Below are positions 35,294 through 45,436 of a DNA stretch of 64,000 bases, in pieces. A program made the position numbers and the translations under genes. This DNA comes from Corylus avellana. Its lineage: Eukaryota > Streptophyta > Magnoliopsida > Fagales > Betulaceae. Each line of letters starts with the position of its first letter. Within the stretch, counting starts at the first letter, position 1. The stretch lies in the NCBI RefSeq assembly GCF_901000735.1, contig NC_081543.1, positions 25,377,515 to 25,441,514 on the forward strand, given 5' to 3'. Under the pieces are notes generated by a model. The model was given only the letters and a program-made list of their open reading frames with translations. It did no database searches and was not told the DNA's origin.

Positions 35294-35408
35294 ACAACTT
35301 TTTTTTTTTTTTTTTGACATGTTCGTACAAGAGGGGGAGGGAGATTTGAACTACTAACTTGTGTTTCATAAGGTGTGGTTCCTAACTATTGAGTTACCGG
35401 CCCCTTGG
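35294..35408 (-). mobile_element. tRNA-derived SINE, arm B orthologue
   Basis: Reverse of the element at 19220: starts GGGGCCGGTAACTCAATAG, B-box-like GTTCAAATCT, poly-A tail, flanked by AGACTAC/GGACTAC. Its presence in both arms at the same site shows it is older than the arm split. Confidence 0.8.
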
Positions 35409-35498
35409 GGACTACTTAACTAAGCACTTGTTCTGACAACAATTAATGGGTAAATGAGTTAAATATCAAACTTTTGAACCTACATATTGGTAGGTTTT

Positions 35499-35534
<36 letters not shown>

Positions 35535-36719
35535 AAAACTTTACAAAATTTCCTTGAACTTTGACAGGTTTTGAAAGTACTTCCAAAGTTTAAAAACTTT
35601 CAATTAAAGGTATCAAGCTTTCAATATCTTTCAATTATCTTATTCCGTTAAAAAATTTCGTTAAGTCTTGTCAACATTCCCTAAATACCAATTCAATACC
35701 CTTAAATTGAGGGCTTTAAAACTTTTGGAAGCAATGTTAAAACAAGTGAAAGCTATTTTTTTTATTTTTTATTTTTATTTTTTTTTTAAAGTTTCCCATA
35801 TATATAATAACGGATTTTGTAAAGCAAAGATGGGGCTGCCATCATTAACTGATTTCTATGTCGATAATTTTGTTAAAAAAGTTGGAGAATGAAAGCGGAA
35901 TGATGGTAAATAATGAATATCAGTAATTAAAAAGGGTCTGATTCACGAATGTCGGGTCATATGTGACGACAGTCTGGTGGCGGCCTCCAGAAAACTACTC
36001 TAAATTAAGAATAAGTATGTAATGAGGTAATAAAGTAAAAAAGGTTAGACAAACTGTTCTAGTCATTTGTGTAATTCCATTTTCTTAATCTTTGGCAGAA
36101 AGAAGGAAAAATTAGTTGTTTGGTGTAATTCCATGTTCCAGCGTCTTTTCAGGTTTATTTTGATTTTTTTTACTTGTTTTGTAATTTCAATTTGATTTCA
36201 TGCGTATAAAGGTTTGGGTTCCAAAATTAGTTGGAGATGCTTGACGGATTTCATCTCTATTTAAAAATACATAGGCTTTAGGGTATGAAGGGCGATGTAT
36301 ATATAGTATTTCAATTTTTTTTTTTTTTTTACAAGGTGATTTGCAAGGAATATTTATCATCTAAGCGTTTATAAAATATATATTTCATTGTAAATAATAT
36401 CATCACTCAATTTTTCATTATAAATATATATTCTCAGTTTGTATGAAAATTCGGAGGCCAAGGCCGATATATACAATTACCCCTTAATTAGAAGCTTCTG
36501 ACCCAGGCAGAATTGTCTTCTTACAAAGGTTAACATGGCTCAGTAGCCATGACTGTTTCTGATTAAATGAAAATTCTCCATTATTAAGGAGCTGGACCCC
36601 TTTAAGCATCGATGCTTCTAAGCCATGCTAATCAACTTGTAAGGCGACAATTCTGCCTTGCTCTTGAAGCTTCTACGTGCTTTTTTATTTTTTATTTTAT
36701 AATGAAGAACATCCACCCA

Positions 36720-37140
36720 GGGACGGAGTCAGGAAATTTTATGGGAGGGGGCCAGTTAAATTTTTTTTTTTTCGGTTCTTTAGAATTTTTTTATTAAAAA
36801 AAAATTATTTTGGTTGTTTTTTATGAACTAAAGACTACCGTAAGAGCTAAAAAAAAGTAGACATTTGAAAGTAAGGGCTAAAAATAAAAAAACTTAGTGG
36901 GTATAGGCCAACAAAATTAAAAATAGGGCCAATTTTTTTTTTTTTTTTTTTTTTTTGGCCAAATGACTAAAATTAAAACTTTAATTTTACTTTTTTTTAC
37001 TTTTTTTATTATTTTTTTTAACTTATAATTTGTTTTTTCCTTATTTTGGGGTTTTTATTATTTTTTTTACTTATAATTTTTTTTTCCTTATTTTGGGGGG
37101 GACCATGGCCCACCCCGGTCCCCCCCTCCCTCTGTCTCTG
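36720..37140. mobile_element. 421 bp insertion with 10 bp target-site duplication, arm B only
   Basis: Lies between CATCCACCCA (36710-36719) and CACCCACCCA (37141-37150); arm A has a single TGGGTGGGTG (reverse) at 16250. Ends GGGACGGAGTCAGG and CCCTCTGTCTCTG form weak inverted repeats. The interior is mostly T/G tracts with no reading frame. A 9-10 bp duplication would suit a Mutator-like non-autonomous element, but the family is not certain. Confidence 0.7.
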
Positions 37141-37865
37141 CACCCACCCATCTAAGGTAATTTCACTTCATGTAATGACTTTGTTTGATAAATTTTGGGT
37201 CCGTTCAAAGTGTTCTCTTCACACCGATCGAGTAAAGGCCCATTTGGAATTCTGATTTCAATAAGTGTGATTTTAAGAAATGCGTTTTTAAAATCAGTAC
37301 TTTTTAAAATTGTAAAGGTGTTTTGTAAAATATTTAAAAAAATACTTTTTTTATCAATTATTTATTATGCGAAATCATAATTTTGATTTAAATTCGCACA
37401 TTTTTAAATAAGCATGCACCATTTAGCCTCTTTATAAAAATTGCAGATTTTTTTTTTATTTTTTATTTTTATATTTTAGATTAAATATTTTTTAAAAATA
37501 TAAATTATTCTTACGAAATCGAAATCCTAAGTTGGTAACTGCACCCTAAGACTCAAGTCTCGCAAGCAAGCATGACTACAAATTAAAATTTGTTTCAACA
37601 AGGACAGAAACCTTAAACCGGATGAAGATGTCACCTGGCCGGACCAAATCCCATACCACTCGAGCCAATCCCTTTCACTGTTCTTGACCCGAAGAAAAAA
37701 TCACCCTGCTTCCCCACTATATTTTGGGATAATCTATAAAAATTCTGCAAGATGGCGATTTCAAAAAGAAAGACCTTCAAATTAAGGCGGCCGCTAGCTT
37801 TAGCACTCCGGGACTGACCCACTGACGTTGTATAATAATTCAAGGGGGTTGTTAAAACCTCATGC

Positions 37866-37874
37866 TATTTATAT
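37866..37874 (+). promoter_or_regulatory. TATA-like box of LEA_2 gene 2, arm B
   Basis: TATTTATAT, about 90 bp before the ATG, conserved in arm A. A C-rich, pyrimidine-rich leader (ATCTTCCTCCACCACC) follows. Confidence 0.45.
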
Positions 37875-37963
37875 CATCTTCCTCCACCACCATTTTCAGC
37901 ACCTGGCCTCCAGGGTTCCTTGCTCCTCAAACTTTCTAGTTTTAGAAAAAAAAAAAAAAAAAC

Positions 37964-38596
37964 ATGGCGAAAGAACTTCCATTTGCACCAAGCAAGATGT
38001 ATCCACGAAGCGACGAAGAGATTGCCACGTTCAAAGCACTAAAAAAGGAAAGAAGTGGGAAATGTTTCGTTTACATATTCGCCGGAGTTGTCACCCTGAG
38101 CATCATCATACTGGTCTTCGCCTTGATCGTCTTATGTGTCAAAATCCCCGACATCAAACTGCGGTCGATCACGGTGAAAAATCTCAAGTACCAAGGCAAT
38201 AACCCAGAATCGCCCTCTTTTAACGCAACTTTTGTCGCCGAGGTGACAATTAAGAACGCAAATTTTGGTCGGTTCAAATTTGATGACAGCACGTTGAGTG
38301 TGCTGTACGGTGGCGTGAACGTCGGTGACAGAAAGATGGGGCACGGGCGGGTGAAAGCAAGAGAAACCCAAGGGATGAATTTTACAGTAGAAGTGAGATC
38401 TAATTATAGGGTAATGGATGCGAAGAATCTTAGCCGTGAGATTGAAGGAGGGATGGTGAAACTGAGCAGCTATGCAAGGTTGAGTGGGAGAGTGAATTTG
38501 ATGAATATTGTAAGGAAGAGGAAGATCACAGAAATGAACTGCACAATGACTCTTGATTTGGCAAACCATGCCTTCCGGGATCTTCGATGCTTCTAA
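37964..38596 (+). CDS. LEA_2 / NDR1-HIN1-like membrane protein, gene 2, arm B
   Basis: 210 aa, intronless, starting MAKELPFAPSKMYPRSDEE after a long A run. Same layout as the arm-A copy: hydrophilic N-terminus, one membrane segment (about 34-59), LEA_2 domain with N-glycosylation sites (NAT, NFT, NCT) and the C-terminal EMNCTM motif. It differs by eight substitutions, among them E3K, C13Y and a Cys instead of Arg at the end of the membrane segment, and one extra Tyr (EVRSNYRVMDA). The reading frame is intact and most changes are mild, consistent with selection on both copies. A LINE has landed about 0.95 kb downstream in the same orientation. Confidence 0.92.
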   Translation: MAKELPFAPSKMYPRSDEEIATFKALKKERSGKCFVYIFAGVVTLSIIILVFALIVLCVKIPDIKLRSITVKNLKYQGNNPESPSFNATFVAEVTIKNANFGRFKFDDSTLSVLYGGVNVGDRKMGHGRVKARETQGMNFTVEVRSNYRVMDAKNLSREIEGGMVKLSSYARLSGRVNLMNIVRKRKITEMNCTMTLDLANHAFRDLRCF

Positions 38597-39530
38597 TTAA
38601 TGTAAACTATTATATTTTTCTTTTTGTAAGAGTTGTATTCTTTTGCTTCATGATGATTCAAGCACCGAAAAGTAAAGGGAAAACTTGTCTAATTAATCTT
38701 CTTCAACTTTCATCGTTTTTGTAATCATATCTCTAAATTTCAAATACTCTTAATTTAGAATATTAAACGTTAAAAAGTTAATTTGCAATGTCACATTTCA
38801 AACTGCAATAGAGTGAAATTTATAAAATTATAATATTACCTTAATTAGATATTTAAAGAAACAAAAAAAGTATTTTGAAAATTTTTAAGGCATCCATTAT
38901 GATTTAACAAAAAATCGTAATAAATGAGTGACATTGTAAACTTTTTAAAGTTTGATACACTAAATTGATAATTTTTTTATTTAAAAACAAATTAAAAAAA
39001 AAATTAAAAATTAAGAGACTTAAGTAAAGTTTCTACTTAATTAAAATTCTAGGAAAAGTGAGCTTCATGAACTTCTTGAAATATGAGTTAATTTTGTTAA
39101 ATTCAATTAAAATTCTTGTGGGCTGTCAGCTTTAAACACACGTCTAATAACCGAATTGAATGCTCAGTGAGCCAATGAGGTTTTGTTACGTAGAGAATAT
39201 AGCTTCTTTGATGTGTTTATATGTATATATATTTATGGATATGCTAGAATTTAATAAAAATATTATATTTTGTCTATAAAGTTCATGTGGCAAAATGGCA
39301 CATCATCTTCTTTTCGTTTTATCTTTTTCTCTAAAAAAAAAAAAATGATGTGTCATCTCGCCATGTAAACTTTTATGAGCAAAATGTGGAGTTTTTACTA
39401 GATTGAATCATTTTTCATATATTTATTATTTAATGACACTATGATTGAGCATATTTGTTTCTTTTATATATATTATATAAAGTTTCTTGACTGCTCAAGA
39501 AATGTTTAATTAATAGGCTAAAACAGTAGG
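38597..39530. other. Downstream region of LEA_2 gene 2, arm B
   Basis: AT-rich 3' flank, matching arm A 13756-14819 in reverse. It lacks the roughly 150 bp LINE-tail-like stretch of arm A (14108-14255) and has TTTTGTTACGTAGAGAAT at that place. Confidence 0.55.
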
Positions 39531-39545
39531 AAAAGTGATGAGGAT
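39531..39545 (+). repeat. Target-site duplication, LINE of arm B (5' copy)
   Basis: AAAAGTGATGAGGAT; the 3' copy at 45422-45436 differs by one base (AAGAT). Arm A has the single site at 13741-13755 (reverse), matching the 5' copy. Confidence 0.85.
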
Positions 39546-39671
39546 AAAAAAAAAAGTCTTCTCTAAGTTTTCTCTCTGGTAGGAAAACTTAGCAGCGGAA
39601 GGTGATAGTCTTCTACTGTTCGCGGGAGAGAAGGGTTCGGCAGGGGAAAAGGTTCGTCGTTATTTGTTGTT

Positions 39672-41278
39672 ATGGAGGGCGATGTGGAGAAGCTTTGTGG
39701 GAAAATATCACTGATAGGAGGAGAGCAGGTAGGAATAACAGTTACTGAGGGAGAGATTGTTGAGGGCCGTGAGAAGGGTGATCGTTGTTTGATTGGAATG
39801 ATAGGTACTGATCGGAAAATTAACAGAGAGGCTTTCAAAATGGTTTTGTCACGCATTTGGCACACTGCTGGTCCTGTGGTTTTTAAGGAAGTGCATAATA
39901 ATGTATGGGTGTTTGAATTTGTGGAGTGTGATGATAAAAGGAGGGTGCTTGAAGGACGTCCATGGTCTTTTGATAGACATATATTGGTGCTCAATGACTT
40001 TGATGGAAGTATTCCGCCTTCACAGATGCAATTTTCCCACTCTCCGTTCTGAATCCAGGTGCACGATATGCCCTTGTTATGTATGGACAAGGCGGTGGGG
40101 TAAAAAATTGGTGAATCTCTGGGAGAATTAGAAGACGTGGATGTTGCAGGCGATGGCGATGGCTGGGGTAGGTGCTTGCGTTTGAGGATCAGTATTGATT
40201 TACATAAACCACTGGAACGTGGTCGAGCTCTCATATTGGGGGGAAAATCCATTTGGGTATCTTTTCAGTATGAGAAGCTTCACTTGTTCTGCTTCTATTG
40301 CGGCAGGATTTTACATGGTCCCAAAGGGTGTACAAAAAAATCTACTCAACGACAAAATGCACCAGATGAAGAGAAGAACTGGGGGGTTCGGTTACGGGCG
40401 GAGGATACACGAAAGAAAGGCGGTGGTGACACTAACGGTGGGTTTGAACCGGGGGCTGGTTTGCACAGCGACGGGGCACGTTATTCGCCTAAATACAAGG
40501 ACATGTCCGGCAAATCAGGGAACAATAGCCAACGGAGTCCTAGATGCGAGAAAGTGGGTAGCATAAAATCAGAAAATGTTCAGTCGGGGTATGCACCAGA
40601 TTTGGGGGATCATGTCTCTGGATTCTTGCAGGAGAAGTTAAAGGGGGTTTGTACGGAAATTAAGGAAGGTGGGTATATTTCTTATGATGGGGGAGCCATG
40701 CAGTTGGAAAGTGCAGAAGGAGGGGTGGGCCACGTGTTTAAAAATACTGATGGGTGTGTCATGCAAGTGGAAGGTGCAAAGAGAGGGGTTTGCCAAGTGG
40801 ATAATAATTCTAATGGGTGTGTCAAGAAGGTGGATGTTGCTACAGATGGGGTTTGCCACATGGAGAAAAATATTAAGAACTATGTAGAGTCCAAACAGCT
40901 GGAAAAAATGGGTCCACATGATGTGGGTCCAATGAAGGGGAAGGTGATTACGAATATATATGGTGTAGAGGAATCTTTGGTTGTTGAGGAAAATGCAGGA
41001 CTGGGACTGATGGATGTTGAGACTATCAGTGGAAATACAGGAGGGAGTGGGCATGAGAAAAATTTGAAATCCTGGAAGCGGAGAGCAAGAAAGGATGGAA
41101 GAGATGGGCAAAAAGCAGTGGGCTGTAATATATCTTCTTAGAAAAGGAAGGCAAATCAGCAGAGTGTTGGAACATTGGGCACGAACCAACGGAAAAAGAA
41201 GTGCAGTGGTAAAAGGCTGGTGGAGCAGGCAGAATATATAATGGCGGAGGCTGTGGTACAGCCCCGCCAATCCCAATG
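39672..41278 (+). pseudogene. LINE ORF1 (DUF4283 and CCHC zinc knuckle), three nonsense mutations
   Basis: One frame throughout, broken only by TGA at 40050-40052 (in SPF-stop-IQVHDM, where family members have Trp), TAA at 40101-40103 and TAG at 41139-41141. DUF4283 covers about 39690-40260 (LVLNDFDGSIPPSQMQFSHS). The knuckle CFYCGRILHGPKGC is at about 40285-40330. A variable acidic/Gly region follows, with repeats of a WKVQ/VEGA type (about 40690-40880). Read past the last stop it ends in MAEAVVQPRQSQ, whose TGA overlaps the ORF2 ATG as ATGA. Point stops without frameshifts suggest a younger element than the one in arm A. Confidence 0.87.
41243..41268 (+). promoter_or_regulatory. GC-rich hairpin just before LINE ORF2 start (arm B)
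   Basis: Arms GGCGGAGGCTGT and ACAGCCCCGCC, ending 7 nt before the ORF2 ATG (41276). Identical arms and spacing to 9273-9298, while nearby DNA differs between the two LINEs. Confidence 0.5.
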
Positions 41279-44200
41279 ACCCTCTTGAGCTGGAACTGCC
41301 GAGGGCTTGGGAACCTTCGGACAGTTCGAGACCTTTGCCAAATGGTAAAGGAAAAGCAGCCTAGCTTTTTGTTTCTCATGGAGACAATAAGCAATCACAA
41401 ACGGATGGAAAGACTGAGGGTAAGAATGGGTTATGCGGGTTTATTTGTTGTTGATCCAATAGGGAGAAGTGGTGGTTTAGCACTCATGTGGAAGGAAGTC
41501 GAGGAATTGGAGATACAAAATTACTCTCGTCGACACATAAATGTCATTGTTAAGTTGGATGAAGAAAGCTCTCCTTGGAAGCTCACTGGTTTTTATGGTA
41601 ATCCGGATAATTCGAAGCGGATGGAATCTTGGGCTTTGTTAAAACATCTTTGATTTTTCTCCCCTCTACCATGGCTTTGTGTTGGTGATTATAATGAGAT
41701 AACACATCAGGGGGAAAAATCTGGGGATTCAAGGCGTCGGGAGGGGCAAATGGAGCCATTCAGACAAGCTCTTGAAGAATGTTATTTAGGGATTTGGGTT
41801 TTATGGGACCTAGGTTCACGTGGTCTAATAAGCAACAAGGTGGCTCTTGTATACAAGCACGGCTTGATAGGGCATTGGCAAATACTGAATGGTGTGGGAA
41901 GTATAATGAGGTGAGAGTTCAAGTTCTAGCTGCCCAATCTTCTGACCATAATCCAATTTTTGTCCCCTTCAATATGCAAGCCGAGAGACAGAGGCGTGGT
42001 AAAGGTGAATTTAAGTTTGAGGCTAGCTAGTTGCAAGATGTGGAATGTGGAAAAATTATTGAGGAGGCATGGGAGAAGCTGCACAGTGGTGAAGGGGCTA
42101 TGAGGACAGTACAAGGCAACCTCCAACGATGTCAAACAAAGCTGAAGTGGTGGAGTAGGAAAAAAATTGGTAATGCCGAGAAAGTGGTAAAGGAAAAAAC
42201 TAAAGAGCTTGCTATTTTGCAACACAAGGGAGAGGGAGAGAATCATTTGGCTATTAAGCAATTACAAGAAGAAATTGAAATACTGCTGGAGCATGAAGAT
42301 ACAAGATGGAAGCAACGTGCTAAGCAAAGCTGGTATCAAAACGGGGATAGGAATACTCCATTCTTTCATGCATGGGCAAGTCATAGAAGGAGAGTGAATC
42401 ATATCAAGAGGGTGACAGATGAAGATGGGCTGGAATGGGTGAAAGCATAGGATATTGGTAGAACTTTTGTTAATTTTTATGAGAAACTTTTCACTACTGA
42501 AGGTGCGATGGGAATTGATGGGTGTTTAGAAGGGTGGCCACAAAGAGTGACGGCTGAAATGAATTCTTGGTTACTCCGACCATTTGTGACAACTGAGATT
42601 GACATAGCTCTTGGTCAAATGCACCCTCTTAAATCCCCTGGGCCTGATGGCTTTGTAGCATGTTTTTACCAATAATCATGGAGTACAGTGAAAGATGAGG
42701 TATGTAAAGCAACTCTTGATTTTCTGAATAGTGGTAATTTTGTTGCTGACATTAATGCTACAAATATTGCTTTGATACCTCAGAAAAAGAAGCCTACTCG
42801 CTTAACGGAATTTCGTCCAATTAGCCTCTGTAATGTGTCTTATAAGATTATTGCTAAGGTGTTAGCTAATAGACTCAAGAAAGTGTTGGCAGAGATTATA
42901 TCACCCAATCAAAGTGCATTCATACCCGGAAGATTAATAACTGACAATGTGGTTATTGCTTTTGAGGTACTACATACTATGGATACTAGATTGACAGGTA
43001 ATCAGGGGTATATGGCCTTAAAATTGGATATGAGTAAGGCGTATGATAGGGTGGAGTGTAATTTCTTAGAAGCAGTTATGAAACAGATTGGGTTTGCAGA
43101 TCAGTGGGTTCATTTGATTATGACATGTGTACGCACAGTCACGTACTCAGTTTTAGTTAATGGACAGCCATATGGGAAGATTGTCCCCACAAGAGGCTTG
43201 AGACAAGGGGATCCACTATCACCATATTTCTTCATACTTTGTGCGGAAGGTCTTAGTACTGCACTTCATCGAGCAGAAAGAGAGAAAGGAATAACAGGCC
43301 TCCCCATTACTCGAGGTGGAATACGGTTAAATCACCTCTTTTTTGCGGATGACAGTCTTCTCTTCTGCAAAGCTTCTATTCCTGAATGGATTCAAATCCA
43401 GCAAGTTTTGGAAGTATATGAAAGGGCTTCAGGGCAAAAGCTTAATAAAGATTATTTTTCAGCCGCAATACCAAGGAGGAAACAAAGTGTCATATCTCAC
43501 ATGTAGCAGGGGTGAACTATACTCAACAGTATGAAAAGTATCTTGGGCTGCCAGCTCTCATTGGAAGGTCGCGTAGAAGTGCTTTCGCAGGAATAAAATG
43601 CCGAATTTGGGATAAAATGCATGGATGGAAGGAAAAATTTTTGTCCCAGGCTGGGAAAGAGGTGTTGTTGAAGGCGGTGGTTCAGGCCATTCCTACATAC
43701 ACAATGAGTGTATTCCAATTACCTAAAACACTTTGCAAAGACATTAACTCTATGATGTCTAAGTTTTGGTGGGGCCATAAAGATAATGATCATAAGGTTG
43801 CTTGGATGAGTTGGGAAAGAATAGGAAGAGCAAAGGAGCAGGGTGGTTTGGGATATCGTGATTTAGAAAGCTTCAATATGGCACTGTTGGCGAAGCAAGG
43901 ATGGCGACTGTTGCAACAACCAGAGTCTTTAGTGGCGAGGATATTCAAAGAAAAATATTATCCTCATGATACTTATATGAGAACACCTTTGGGGAATAGG
44001 CCATCCTATGCGTGGAGGAGCATTTGGAATGCTAAATATCTTTTGCAAGAAGGTCTGATTTGGCGAGTTGGAGATGGGAGGTCCATTGGTATCTGGGAGG
44101 ATAAATGGCTGCCCTCGACTACAACACATTCAGTTCAATCTCCTGTCCGAATTCTTCAAGGGCAAGCTAAGGTTAGCGAGCTCATTGATAGAGATACAAA

Positions 44201-45383
44201 TTGGTGGAATTTTTCACTTGTTGAAAAGATATTTAGTGCAGAAGAAGCTGGCATAATTTGTGCTATGCCGCCTTGTCCAAGGACTCAAAGTGACTAGAGA
44301 GTGTGGGGAGGAAATAAAAATGGTATGTACACGGTTAGGAGTGGCTATCATCTAGCTAAGGAGTTATGTCAAAGGGAAATGGGGGGGAGTTCTACGGTGA
44401 CTTCTCGGGCAGTTCTTTGGAAGCGAATATGGAAAATACGTGGGCCAAGGACCGTGAAGATGTTCCTCTGGCAGGCTTGCAATAACATTTTGCCGACGAA
44501 GGAGAATTTATATAAGCGCAAAATCACGGAGGATTCATTTTGCCCAATATGTAAGCTAGAGGTCGAGATTGTTGGTCATGTTATTTGGAGCTGTTCTTCT
44601 GCAAGAGATGTTTGGCTTGAATGTGATAAAAAGCTGCAAAAAAGCACCAGTGATGAAGATGCGTTTTTAAATATTTTTGAACAATTGCTGGAACGGTTGG
44701 ATGAAGAGGAGATCGAATTGGCAGCTTGTGTTGCTAGACAACTTTGGATGCGCAGAAACAAGATGATTTTTGAAGGGATTTTCTTATCATCGTCGGTTCT
44801 TCTTCAAAAAGAAAAAGATCAGTTGGGGGAGTTTGTAAAGGCTGACCAAACTTTACGGGCCAGAATAGCACAGAATAGGCAACCTGCACGGGATAAATGG
44901 CAAGTACCGGATTTGGGAGTTTTTAAGCTTAATTGGGATGCTGCTCTTGATATAGGGAAGAAGAGGATGGGGGTGGGGATAGTGGTACGCAATCATGGTG
45001 GTGAGGTATTGCTAACGAAATGCATGGTGCAGGACCATATAATTGATCCCACGATTGCAAAAGCGATAGCAGCATGGGCATCAGTTGAACTTGCTAGACA
45101 ACTGGGTTTTCAATCTGTCATATTTAAGGGGGATTCCCTGGTGGTGGTTAAAGCACTTAGCAGTGAGGATAGATGCTGGTCCCAGTTTGGGATGTTGATA
45201 GAAGAAACTAAGATCATTCTTCGAAGTTGTTGCTCATGGGAGGTTTGCCACGTTAGGAGAGATGCAAATGAGGTGGCACATAGAATATCTAAGCTGGCAC
45301 TTACTCTCAATGAAACACATGTCTGGGAGGATTCTGTTCCTTTATGTATCAGGGAGATTGTAATGGCTGAAAGGCCTCTTTGA
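41276..45383 (+). pseudogene. LINE ORF2 polyprotein (endonuclease, RT, zf-RVT, RNase H), broken
   Basis: Starts MTLLSWNCRGLGNLRTVRDL. The endonuclease continues to about 42000 (GDYNEI, GPRFTWSN, SSDHNPI). The reverse transcriptase covers about 42600-43500 (KSPGPDGFVACFYQ, KLDMSKAYDRVEC, GLRQGDPLSPYFF, FADD at about 43350). The zf-RVT domain lies near 44440-44620 (MFLWQACNNILPTKENL, CPIC). RNase H runs to 45383 (LNWDAALD, FKGDSLVVVKA, RRDANEVAHRISK). Breaks: stops near 41651, 42028 (Trp to TAG), 42448, 42673 and 44295, and frameshifts around 41770 and 43490-43512. The RT core itself is open for over 270 codons. Confidence 0.9.
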
Positions 45384-45436
45384 GAATTATTATATATGAG
45401 TCTCATTTCAAAAAAAAAAAAAAAAGTGATGAAGAT

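Larger units (their letters stand above)
34669..37963. other. Intergenic DNA between helicase and LEA_2 gene 2, arm B
   Basis: Mirror of arm A 15450-19957, but with a single copy of the 1.68 kb unit and with one extra element at 36720. A/T runs and microsatellites (for example (AT)n 35503-35531). No gene supported; the 37828-38202 open frame overlaps the LEA_2 gene in another frame and is a shadow. Confidence 0.6.
39546..45421 (+). mobile_element. Full-length but dead L1-type LINE, arm B
   Basis: About 5.88 kb between 15 bp target-site duplications, with a clean poly-A tail (about 45410-45425). Gene layout as in the LINE of arm A, but the proteins are clearly different, so it is a separate insertion of a related subfamily. 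It lies in the same orientation as the LEA_2 genes of its arm. Confidence 0.93.
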
